A DNA stretch of 12,046 nucleotides from the NCBI GenBank assembly GCA_028714935.1, contig JAQTLJ010000023.1:1-12046 (forward strand), given 5' to 3'. Position numbers and translations under genes: made by a program. Below the pieces are notes generated by a model, which saw nothing but the letters and a program-made list of their open reading frames with translations, did no database searches and was not told the origin of the DNA. Of this stretch, positions 5,797-12,046 are shown piece after piece (the first letter of the stretch is position 1; every line of letters starts with the position of its first letter). The stretch is from Candidatus Margulisiibacteriota bacterium. GTDB lineage: Bacteria > Margulisbacteria > WOR-1 > O2-12-FULL-45-9.

Positions 5797-8322
5797 ATGA
5801 ATTCGCCAGCTATGGAAGGAATACGGCTGCTCACGATCCGCAAAGCCGGCCAGGCTTACCGCGTGCCGGCCGAGCGGCGTTTTTATATTGATTACCTCTT
5901 CAAATCGGAATTTAAAGGCCGGATCGTTGATCTGGCGGATCGGATCGAGGCGTTGCGGAGAGAGCGTGGAACGGTGGCCAGATTTGACCGGGAGAAATTT
6001 TATGAAGCAGCCGGCCTGGCAATTTACGCCCATCGCGACCAGACAAGGAAAATTAGCGGCGCCCCTTTTGTCGTCCATCCGATCGAAGTGGCGGAACGTG
6101 AAGTGGAGATCCTTCATATTACCGACGGCGAAGAGTTGATCGCCGCTCTTTTGCATGACGTCGTTGAAGACACGGACTTCAGCCTCCAGTTCATTAAAAA
6201 GTGTTTTGGTTCGGCGGTCGCCAAGCTGGTCGACGGATTGACCAAGATCGAGCAACTGGAAAAGGGCCAAATGATCAGCGAGGAAAATATCGATAAGTTC
6301 GTTAATGCGCTGGCCAGGGATATCCGCGTGCTGCGCATCAAAATGGTTGACCGTGGCGTCAATCTTGAGGATGCCGACCAATTAAGCGAAGAGAGCCGGC
6401 TCAGGAATTCGGAAGAAGCGCTCGATTTTTATGTGCCGCTCGGCGCCCTCTGCGGTTTGATGAAAGCGGCCAGGCATCTGTCGGACATTGCTTTCAGGCA
6501 ATCAAATCCCGCCCGTTATCAGCAGATCAAAGAGGCGATCACCGGAACATCTGACCATAATCATAAGCTTTTAGATGACCTTAGAGTGAAGATACAAAAG
6601 AAATACCGCCGGAAACTTCTCCAGTCAACCCCGCCGGAATTGCGGGACAACCCGGCGGCCAGGCGAGATATCGATTCAAGACAAGTAGAAATTTTTGACA
6701 AACCGCGGACGGTCTATGAGGTTGAGCAGATCTCTGCGATGCGCGGGACTGATGCCCATAAACTTTCAGACATTGTTATGATGCAGGTGACCGTTGGCTC
6801 GATCGGCGACTGCTACACGATGGCCGAGATAATCCATTCCCTGGGCATCCCGATGGACCGCTACTGGCATGATTATATCAAGGACCCAAAGATCAACGGT
6901 TATCAGTCGCTGCATACAGGCATATTGGTCGACGGCAAGCTGATCCGCTTTCAGATCAGGACCAGGCAAATGCAGCGAGTGGCCCAAGAGGGGGTTTTGC
7001 ATGATGCATACACCGTTTCGGGCAAATTCAAGCAGCCCTGGCTGCCCTGGCTGACCAATGACTGGCTGAAGACCATTATGCAAGCCAAGAACCGGCGCGA
7101 AAAGATCATTTTAACGAAATCTCTGGCCCAGGCGCGACTGGCGACCGTGATAGTCGAAGGAGCTTCGCTGCCCCGACCGATCGCATACGATAATGTCCTG
7201 CTGCCGCGCGGCGTCTCGCCGCTTGAGATCGCTTTTATTGTTGATCCGAATTTAGGTTTCATGCTGGAGCAGGCTTCTCACTATGATGTCGTCAAACCGA
7301 TCAAAAAACGCATCCAGGAAAGCCTGGGCTTGGTTAAATTAGTGCTTTCCAGCGATGTCCAATACCGCGATTATTTGAAATTGCTGCAAAATCCTTTGGC
7401 GCGCTTGCGGTTTCTTGATCATATGAGCGGGGCCGAGGCGAATAAGCGTGTAGTCTTGGCAAAAAAAATATTTGAGCAGGGACTGGCAGAATTGTATTTG
7501 ACGCTGGAGGACATTGAGCGAGAGGGCGCAGCCATCTTCAGCGACTTAACATCCCTGATGTTTAACGAAGGCTTGCCGGCGCAGGAGATCATAGATCATC
7601 TGGGAAGGTTTATCAGGAATAATGATGAAGGAAAGCTGGTGATCGAGCGACTAGGCATAGCGCCAGGGCAAAAATTGCCTGACGCCCTGTTGGACAATCT
7701 GCGGCGGATCTTCCCGATCGAGCGCTATGGTTTTAAGGGTTCGACCCTGGAGCTCTCGGTGCCCTTGCGCAGTGCTATACAAATACAGCAGTTCGCCAAT
7801 TTCATGGCGTCAATGCGCCGCGGCGATGAAGTTGAAGTGCTCTCAAGCGAACAGGTTAAGCCGCCGATCATTGATACTGTCGCCTTAAATCCGCACTCCC
7901 TGTATTATTCCCATGACCTGGCGATGATGGCCGCCCGGGCATTAAAGGAGCAGGACGGTGAAGTGTATGATATCAATTTAAACCCACCGCTGCTGGAAAT
8001 GCTGCCGCCGGAAAACGTTCGGGAGATCGATGAAATAATTAGCAGGCATATTGCCAGGGCCAAGCTCCTCTTTTTTAGCGGTCATAAGGAGCATGTCGAT
8101 ATTTTTACGCAGTATCTTCGTCAGTTGATGGATAGAAGAATGCTCACACCGCCGTTAATGGTCGTGTTCGAGAGAAAAGCGATGTTTGATGTTGAAGGGA
8201 TCGCTAATTCGCTGGCGGAATTGGGTGGCCTGGACCACTTTGGCACCATCCAGTGGGGCCATAATATAGATTTCATTCTTGCCTGTCTGGCCAAGAGGGT
8301 CGGTCTTTTAGCCTCCAGGTGA
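5797..8322 (+). CDS. Long RelA/SpoT homologue, predicted hydrolase-competent with degenerate synthetase
   Basis: RSH enzymes make and degrade (p)ppGpp. The N-terminal HD hydrolase domain (about 60-235) keeps its signature residues: R84, H94 (VVHPIEVAE), H120-D121 and E124-D125 (LLHDVVEDTD), and D185-R186 with N189. The synthetase region (about 265-405) is recognisable by SDIVMMQVTV, GDCY, HDYIKDPKINGYQSLHT (358-374) and FQIRT, but key places differ from the family: the usual Arg of DLIAIRV is Q330, the catalytic Glu before QIRT is R384, and MHxxAE is MQRVAQ (392-397). A TGS-like stretch may follow (about 462-495); the remaining C-terminal part is divergent, with no clear ACT domain. At 841 aa it is longer than typical (about 700-750). 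No ribosome binding site precedes the ATG at 5797; an in-frame ATG at 5812 is an alternative start. Confidence 0.85.
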   Translation: MNSPAMEGIRLLTIRKAGQAYRVPAERRFYIDYLFKSEFKGRIVDLADRIEALRRERGTVARFDREKFYEAAGLAIYAHRDQTRKISGAPFVVHPIEVAEREVEILHITDGEELIAALLHDVVEDTDFSLQFIKKCFGSAVAKLVDGLTKIEQLEKGQMISEENIDKFVNALARDIRVLRIKMVDRGVNLEDADQLSEESRLRNSEEALDFYVPLGALCGLMKAARHLSDIAFRQSNPARYQQIKEAITGTSDHNHKLLDDLRVKIQKKYRRKLLQSTPPELRDNPAARRDIDSRQVEIFDKPRTVYEVEQISAMRGTDAHKLSDIVMMQVTVGSIGDCYTMAEIIHSLGIPMDRYWHDYIKDPKINGYQSLHTGILVDGKLIRFQIRTRQMQRVAQEGVLHDAYTVSGKFKQPWLPWLTNDWLKTIMQAKNRREKIILTKSLAQARLATVIVEGASLPRPIAYDNVLLPRGVSPLEIAFIVDPNLGFMLEQASHYDVVKPIKKRIQESLGLVKLVLSSDVQYRDYLKLLQNPLARLRFLDHMSGAEANKRVVLAKKIFEQGLAELYLTLEDIEREGAAIFSDLTSLMFNEGLPAQEIIDHLGRFIRNNDEGKLVIERLGIAPGQKLPDALLDNLRRIFPIERYGFKGSTLELSVPLRSAIQIQQFANFMASMRRGDEVEVLSSEQVKPPIIDTVALNPHSLYYSHDLAMMAARALKEQDGEVYDINLNPPLLEMLPPENVREIDEIISRHIARAKLLFFSGHKEHVDIFTQYLRQLMDRRMLTPPLMVVFERKAMFDVEGIANSLAELGGLDHFGTIQWGHNIDFILACLAKRVGLLASR

Positions 8323-8341
8323 ATTTACCCCGAAATTGTTA

Positions 8342-8347
8342 TAGAAT
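8342..8347 (+). promoter_or_regulatory. Candidate -10 box of ribD, near-leaderless
   Basis: TAGAAT (5 of 6 to TATAAT) ends 8 nt before the ribD ATG at 8356, in a 33-bp gap after the RSH gene. No -35 hexamer is convincing at 16-18 bp and no Shine-Dalgarno sequence lies between box and ATG. The geometry matches the better-supported promoter at 3416-3424, which is the main reason to list it. Confidence 0.35.
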
Positions 8348-8355
8348 ATTAGCGC

Positions 8356-9450
8356 ATGTGGACTGAAGACGATGTAAGGTTTATGCGCGAAGCGCACTCC
8401 CTGGCCAAATCCGCCGAGGGAAGGACGACTCCCGATCCGATGGTCGGTGCTGTGCTGGTCAAAGGCGGCCGGATCATCTCCATGGGGTATCACGGAGAAG
8501 TTGCCACGCCGCACGCCGAAACCTGGGCGATCCAGAAAGCGGGCGAAGAAGCCAGAGGGGCCACGCTCTATATCAACCTCGAACCCTGCAACCATTACGG
8601 CAATAATCCGCCCTGTACGGACATAATAATCAAATCCGGCATCAAGCGGGTCGTCGCCTCAATGAAAGATCCCAACCCGCTGGTCAACGGCCGGGGTTTT
8701 GCCAAACTCAAACGTCACAGGATCAAAGTTGAGGTTGGGTTGCTGGAAGAGGAAGCGAGAAGGCTCAACGAAGTCTTTGTCAAATACATCACGACCAAAC
8801 GGCCGTTCGTCTGCCTGAAGACAGCCATGACGATCGACGGCAAGATCGCCACCCGCACCGGCGCCAGCCGCTGGGTCGCGTCCCCGGACTCGCTCCGTTT
8901 TGCCCATCACCTGCGCAATATCTATGACGCGATCCTGGTCGGTGTGCGGACAGTATTAATTGATAACCCGCGGCTTGATGTCCGCCGGGTAGAAAAAGTG
9001 AAAGACCCGGTCCGGATCGTCCTGGACACTTTTGCCCGAACGCCGTTGAAAGCCAGAGTCGCGGACCTCTCGATAGCAAGAACAATAATTGCGGTCGGAC
9101 CGAAAGCGCCGAGATCAAGAGTAGAGGCGTTGAGCAAGAAAGGGGCGGAGATCTTAAGGGTAAACGCGGTTGGCGGACAGCTTGATATTAAAGAGCTGCT
9201 TAAGAAGCTTGAGGGAATGAAAATAACCAGCATCCTGGTCGAGGGCGGGGGAGAGGTCAACGCCTCGTTCATCGAAGCTAAAGCGGTCGACAAGGCGTAC
9301 TTTAATATCGTCCCCAAGATCTTTGGCGGCCGGGACGCCAAGACACCTGTTGAGGGGGAAGGCGTCAAGCTCCCCGCGCAGGCCAAATGGCTGAAGAATG
9401 TCCACGTTGATAAGATCGGTGAAGATCTCCTCGTCTCCGGCTACTTCTAA
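8356..9450 (+). CDS. ribD: Bifunctional riboflavin biosynthesis protein RibD (deaminase/reductase)
   Basis: RibD deaminates the pyrimidine of the early riboflavin intermediate and then reduces its ribosyl chain with NADPH. At 364 aa it is of standard length. The N-terminal cytidine-deaminase-like domain (about 1-145) shows the zinc ligands H53 with catalytic E55 (PHAETWA) and C78/C87 in EPCNHYGNNPPC. The C-terminal DHFR-like reductase domain (about 149-364) shows LKTAMTIDGKIATRTGASRW, DAILVGVRTVLIDNPRLDVR, ILVEGGGEVNASF and PKIFGG. No other rib gene is visible nearby. Its TAA stop shares one base with the next ATG (TAATG), so it is translationally coupled to the HypC-HydE fusion. A link is plausible, as hydrogenase subunits of the neighbouring type use flavin, but this is inference. 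It is probably first in its unit. Confidence 0.95.
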   Translation: MWTEDDVRFMREAHSLAKSAEGRTTPDPMVGAVLVKGGRIISMGYHGEVATPHAETWAIQKAGEEARGATLYINLEPCNHYGNNPPCTDIIIKSGIKRVVASMKDPNPLVNGRGFAKLKRHRIKVEVGLLEEEARRLNEVFVKYITTKRPFVCLKTAMTIDGKIATRTGASRWVASPDSLRFAHHLRNIYDAILVGVRTVLIDNPRLDVRRVEKVKDPVRIVLDTFARTPLKARVADLSIARTIIAVGPKAPRSRVEALSKKGAEILRVNAVGGQLDIKELLKKLEGMKITSILVEGGGEVNASFIEAKAVDKAYFNIVPKIFGGRDAKTPVEGEGVKLPAQAKWLKNVHVDKIGEDLLVSGYF

Positions 9451-10721
9451 TGTGCTACGCGATCCCTGGCAAAGTCACCTCCATCGAAGGCAAAAAAGTC
9501 ACCGTTGACTATTTTGGGGAGAAAAAACACGCCATCAATGAGATAGTTGATCTCAAGATAGGCGACTACATTTACGCCCAGGGCGGTTATGTCATCCAGA
9601 CGATCCCGGCGCGGGAAGCGGTGGAAGTACTCGAGACTTGGAAAGAGCTTTTCTTTGAACTGCGCGAAACCGATGTCCGGCTTTCCCGCCGCCCGTCCGA
9701 AGAGACCGGCATCGGAAAAAGTTTTTCCCTGATACTTGATAAGGCGGCCGAAGGCCGGGAGCTGAAAAGAGAAGAGCTTTTACGCTTGTTAAGGAGCGAA
9801 GATCCGGCGGAACTCGACCTGCTATATAAGACCGCCAACTTCCTCCGCCAGAAATATCTGACCAACTCCTGCTGTGTCCACGGGATCATCGAATTCTCCA
9901 ATTACTGCAAAAATGACTGTGTTTACTGCGGTATCCGGCGTAGCAATTCGATCTTAAGGCGATACCGGATGAACGACGAAGAGATAATTGCGGCCGCAGG
10001 GGAAGCGATTGAAAAGCACGGGTTTAAAGCGCTGGTTCTCCAAGCGGGCGAAGACCCGGAGTTCCCGGCCGAGCGGCTAACCGGTCTAATAAAAGAGATC
10101 AAACGGCGGTTTGCGGTCCTTATTTTTATCTCAGTCGGGGAGATCGGCAAAGAACGATTACAAAAACTATACACTGCCGGTGCCCGAGGTTTACTGCTCA
10201 GGTTTGAGACCAGTAACAGCCGGCTTTATTCCAATCTCCACTGCGGCGACAAATTGGAAGAACGCCTGCAGGACCTGCGGGACGCTTATAAGCTCGGCTA
10301 TCTTATCGTGACCGGCGGGCTAATCGGTCTGCCCGGGCAGACGGCAGAAGACCTGCTGGATGACATTTTACTGACCAAGGAATTGAAGGCGGAAATGTAT
10401 ACTTTCGGGCCAGTCCTTCCCGACGGCCCGAAGACCGATTTGGTACTTAAAGCCCTGGCGGTTAGCCGCCTGGTCGATCCCGAGAACGCCAAGATCGTTG
10501 TCACGACCGGCTTTGAAACGCTTGATCCTGACGCCCGGCGGAAAGGATTGCTGGCGGGAGCCAATTCCGTGATGTTGAACGTGACCCCACTGAAGTTTAG
10601 GAAACTCTATAATATCTATCCCCAACGGGCGCACGAAGAAGAATCAATAGAAAAGCAGATCAAAGAAACGCTGGAACTGCTCTATTCCCTCGGCCGAGCC
10701 CCGACCGATCTCGGCCTTTAA
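9450..10721 (+). CDS. Fusion of HypC (NiFe hydrogenase chaperone) with a HydE-like radical SAM domain
   Basis: A 423-aa protein in two parts. Residues 1-75 are HypC/HupF-like: MCYAIPGKV with the essential Cys2, then GDYIYAQGGYVIQTIPAREA, which aligns without gaps to the HypC VHVGFAM region but has Q44 where E. coli HypC has His51. HypC carries the Fe(CN)2CO group with HypD. After a linker, residues about 95-423 match HydE, the radical SAM maturase of FeFe hydrogenases: CKNDCVYCG (C153, C157, C160 for 4Fe-4S/SAM), GIRRSNSILRRYRM, LVLQAGEDP, ISVGEIG, LLLRFETSN, GLIGLPGQTAEDLLDDI and ANSVMLNVTPLKFRKLYNIYP. Canonical LLRHETAN and IPHPDTPL are altered to LLRFETSN and LPDGPKTDL, and the second Cys cluster of Thermotoga HydE is absent. 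It has no ribosome binding site of its own (TAATG coupling to ribD). The hydrogenase genes start 55 bp downstream. Function is inferred: a dedicated maturase. Confidence 0.88.
   Translation: MCYAIPGKVTSIEGKKVTVDYFGEKKHAINEIVDLKIGDYIYAQGGYVIQTIPAREAVEVLETWKELFFELRETDVRLSRRPSEETGIGKSFSLILDKAAEGRELKREELLRLLRSEDPAELDLLYKTANFLRQKYLTNSCCVHGIIEFSNYCKNDCVYCGIRRSNSILRRYRMNDEEIIAAAGEAIEKHGFKALVLQAGEDPEFPAERLTGLIKEIKRRFAVLIFISVGEIGKERLQKLYTAGARGLLLRFETSNSRLYSNLHCGDKLEERLQDLRDAYKLGYLIVTGGLIGLPGQTAEDLLDDILLTKELKAEMYTFGPVLPDGPKTDLVLKALAVSRLVDPENAKIVVTTGFETLDPDARRKGLLAGANSVMLNVTPLKFRKLYNIYPQRAHEEESIEKQIKETLELLYSLGRAPTDLGL
10692..10720 (+). terminator. Possible weak terminator or attenuator hairpin at the end of the fusion gene
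   Basis: GGCCGAG (10692-10698) can pair with CTCGGCC (10710-10716) across an 11-nt loop, followed by only a short TTTA. The hairpin lies within the last codons of the fusion gene and runs into its stop codon. Its placement just before the hydrogenase promoter would suit termination of the ribD unit, but the short U-tract makes it weak. It could also arise from codon use. Confidence 0.3.
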
Positions 10722-10724
10722 CCC

Positions 10725-10753
10725 TCGACCTGCTGATAAAAATATTGTATAAT
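10725..10753 (+). promoter_or_regulatory. Sigma-70-type promoter of the hydrogenase operon
   Basis: A TCGACC -35 box (4 of 6 to TTGACA, 10725-10730) and a perfect TATAAT -10 box (10748-10753) are separated by exactly 17 bp. Transcription would start near 10760, leaving a leader of roughly 15 nt before the ATG at 10776, with no clear Shine-Dalgarno sequence. This lets the structural genes be expressed apart from ribD and the maturase fusion. No obvious operator symmetry is seen. Confidence 0.65.
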
Positions 10754-10775
10754 TGCCAGTGAAAACGCAAAGACT

Positions 10776-11819
10776 ATGCAAGAATATTTTATCAGCGCAA
10801 ACGATTTTATTTCCCTGGTCACAGATCTGCTTAAAGATTCTGCTGTCATCGCGCCGGTCGCTTTCAATGGCCGAAATATCCTTCAGGAAATAACGCCCGA
10901 AACGATCAAAGATATCAATCTCACCGGTTTCCGCACCGTTGAACCGTTCAAGTCATACCTTTTTAAGCTGACGGAGAAGGTGTCTAAATATTTTGGCGCA
11001 GATGAGCCGGCCCAGGGCAAAAAACTAGTTTTTCTTGGAGCACGCGGCTGTGACCTGGAAGCGCTTGAGATCTACGACAAAGTGCTGGGAGAAGGTGATT
11101 TTACCGACCCTTATTACCTGGCTAACCGCAAAGAGCTGCTCCTCATCGGCGCCGACTGCACTGACTGCGGGAAGACCTGCTTCTGCAATATGGTCAACGG
11201 CCAGCCATTCCCGGGCAAACTTTACGATGTCAATTTGACCCCCGTTGAAGGAGGCTTCGTTGCTGAAGCTAGGACAGAAAAAGGGGAAAAATTGATCGCC
11301 TCATTCAGTAAAGCATCGGAAGAACAGTTAAAAGAGAAAGAAGCGGTCAGGAGTAAAACCTCAGCCAAACTGGAAGAGATCAATCAGGAATTTAAATGCC
11401 GCTGCACGGTCAACTGGGCCGAAGCGCACAAGATCAACCTGGAAAACAGCAAGGCCTGGAAAACGGTCACTAAAGATTGTGTCGAATGCAGCGCGTGCAA
11501 CTTCGTCTGCCCCAGCTGTACCTGCTTCCTGCTGCTTGACCAAATGGAGAACGACCATTCCGGCCGCTACAAGGTCTGGGACGCCTGTTTGAAGGCCGGT
11601 TATGCCCGGGTCGCGGGCGGAGCGAATTCGCGGCCCAAGCTTTATGAGCGCCTGCAGAACCGTTATCACTGCAAATTTGATTATTCCTATGACAGATTAG
11701 GGCGTTATGCCTGCGTCGGCTGCGGGCGCTGTATCGACGGCTGCGCGGGAAACATTGATATGCGTAAGGTTTACGCGGAACTGGTCAGACAGGTGCCGCT
11801 GACTGCGAAACTAGAATGA
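10776..11819 (+). CDS. hydB: Iron-sulfur subunit of group 3b NiFe hydrogenase / sulfhydrogenase beta (HydB/AsrA family)
   Basis: In cytosolic group 3b hydrogenases this subunit passes electrons between the NiFe-bearing pair and the flavin subunit. At 347 aa its length fits. Seen: FLGARGCDLEALEIYD with C92, then CTDCGKTCFC (C128, C131, C135, C137), the family N-terminal signature; CVECSACNFVCPSCTC, giving a CxxCxxCxxxC cluster (C235, C238, C241, C245) plus C248 and C250; and CVGCGRCIDGC (C313, C316, C319, C323), where the usual Pro after the last Cys is Ala. An in-frame stop at 10737 and the promoter just after it support the start at 10776. It overlaps the flavin-subunit gene by ATGA. The same family includes anaerobic sulfite reductase subunit A; the hydrogenase maturase next door favours hydrogenase. 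The large and small NiFe subunits would be expected beyond the window. Confidence 0.85.
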   Translation: MQEYFISANDFISLVTDLLKDSAVIAPVAFNGRNILQEITPETIKDINLTGFRTVEPFKSYLFKLTEKVSKYFGADEPAQGKKLVFLGARGCDLEALEIYDKVLGEGDFTDPYYLANRKELLLIGADCTDCGKTCFCNMVNGQPFPGKLYDVNLTPVEGGFVAEARTEKGEKLIASFSKASEEQLKEKEAVRSKTSAKLEEINQEFKCRCTVNWAEAHKINLENSKAWKTVTKDCVECSACNFVCPSCTCFLLLDQMENDHSGRYKVWDACLKAGYARVAGGANSRPKLYERLQNRYHCKFDYSYDRLGRYACVGCGRCIDGCAGNIDMRKVYAELVRQVPLTAKLE

Positions 11820-12046
11820 AATGTGAAAATCCATACAAACCGATAAAAGCAAAGACGGAAAAGGTTATCACCGAAACGTCCAATATCAAGACCTTTATCT
11901 TCCGCCCGGAAGAGCCGTTAAGTTTTCTGGCCGGCCAATTCATGCTGGTAACGATCCCGGGAGTGGGGGAATGCGCTTTTACCCCGTCATCCGATCCGCA
12001 AGCGACCGGGACGATTGAATTCTCCATCATGCGGGCGGGATCGGTT
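11816..12046 (+). CDS. hydG: Flavin subunit of group 3b hydrogenase / sulfhydrogenase gamma (HydG/AsrB family), 3' end cut
   Basis: The frame is open from the ATG at 11816 to the window edge, giving 77 residues of a family usually about 270-290 aa. It resembles the ferredoxin-NADP reductase-like FAD domain of the sulfhydrogenase gamma subunit: IKTFIFRPEEPLSFLAGQFMLVTIPGVGECAF, where GQF..V.IPGVGE is the typical lead-in to the flavin-binding segment, followed by IEFSIMRAGSV. This subunit exchanges electrons with NAD(P)H. The start is fixed by the ATGA overlap with the iron-sulfur subunit gene and no separate ribosome binding site is visible. Gene order beta then gamma matches group 3b hydrogenase operons, and also asrAB. 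The hydG symbol here means the sulfhydrogenase subunit, not the radical SAM H-cluster maturase of the same name. Confidence 0.8.
   Translation, partial: MKCENPYKPIKAKTEKVITETSNIKTFIFRPEEPLSFLAGQFMLVTIPGVGECAFTPSSDPQATGTIEFSIMRAGSV

Noticed and set aside
8922..9386. 154-aa open frame on the - strand opposite ribD
   Set aside because: Low-complexity Ser/Thr/Pro-rich translation antisense to the RibD reductase domain; no homology recognised.
9450..11819. FeFe hydrogenase locus, suggested by the HydE-like domain
   Set aside because: No H-cluster subunit, HydF or radical SAM HydG is visible, the HydE-like domain is fused to HypC, and the following subunits are of the group 3b NiFe/sulfhydrogenase type.
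10776..12046. Anaerobic sulfite reductase (asrAB) instead of hydrogenase subunits
   Set aside because: The families are homologous and this cannot be fully excluded, but the adjacent HypC-containing maturase favours hydrogenase. The next genes, beyond the window, would decide it.

Overview
The window is a gene-dense stretch of bacterial chromosome. All recognised metabolic genes lie on the + strand; two small unrecognised genes lie on the - strand. Coding density, intermediate GC, frequent ATGA/TAATG stop-start overlaps and a group 3b-type NiFe hydrogenase operon suggest an anaerobic, H2-metabolising bacterium, possibly from an uncultivated lineage. Margulisbacteria/Saganbacteria-like would fit, but this is low-confidence inference: there is no rRNA here. 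I see no mobile element, CRISPR array, tRNA or rRNA.

Layout. (1) 1-2899: galT (5' end cut by the window edge), tlyA, a small two-TM protein with a degenerate nuclease-like core, and nadK, all tightly spaced and co-oriented. (2) 2896-3323, - strand: two unrecognised small genes (72 and 65 aa) with good ribosome binding sites, convergent on nadK with overlapping stop codons. (3) 3432-5745: a kinase-fold protein with altered catalytic motifs and its own C-terminal TM helix, a separate membrane protein carrying two PASTA domains, and rpe. This resembles a PrkC/PknB-type kinase locus in which kinase and PASTA sensor have been split. (4) 5797-8322: a long RelA/SpoT homologue with an intact HD hydrolase signature and a damaged synthetase signature. 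(5) 8356-10721: ribD, translationally coupled to an N-terminal HypC domain fused to a HydE-like radical SAM domain. (6) 10776-end: start of a hydrogenase operon with its own promoter: a HydB/AsrA-type iron-sulfur subunit and the beginning of the HydG-type flavin subunit.

The most striking object is the HypC-HydE fusion immediately upstream of the NiFe hydrogenase genes. HypC belongs to NiFe cofactor assembly and HydE to FeFe H-cluster assembly. A fusion beside a NiFe hydrogenase suggests a radical SAM enzyme recruited to Fe(CN)2CO assembly, where the anaerobic source of CO has been an open question. That function is inference.

Second-tier points are the split (pseudo)kinase/PASTA pair, the predicted hydrolase-only RSH protein, and first-in-unit genes whose -10 boxes lie only 7-8 nt before the start codon, suggesting leaderless mRNAs.
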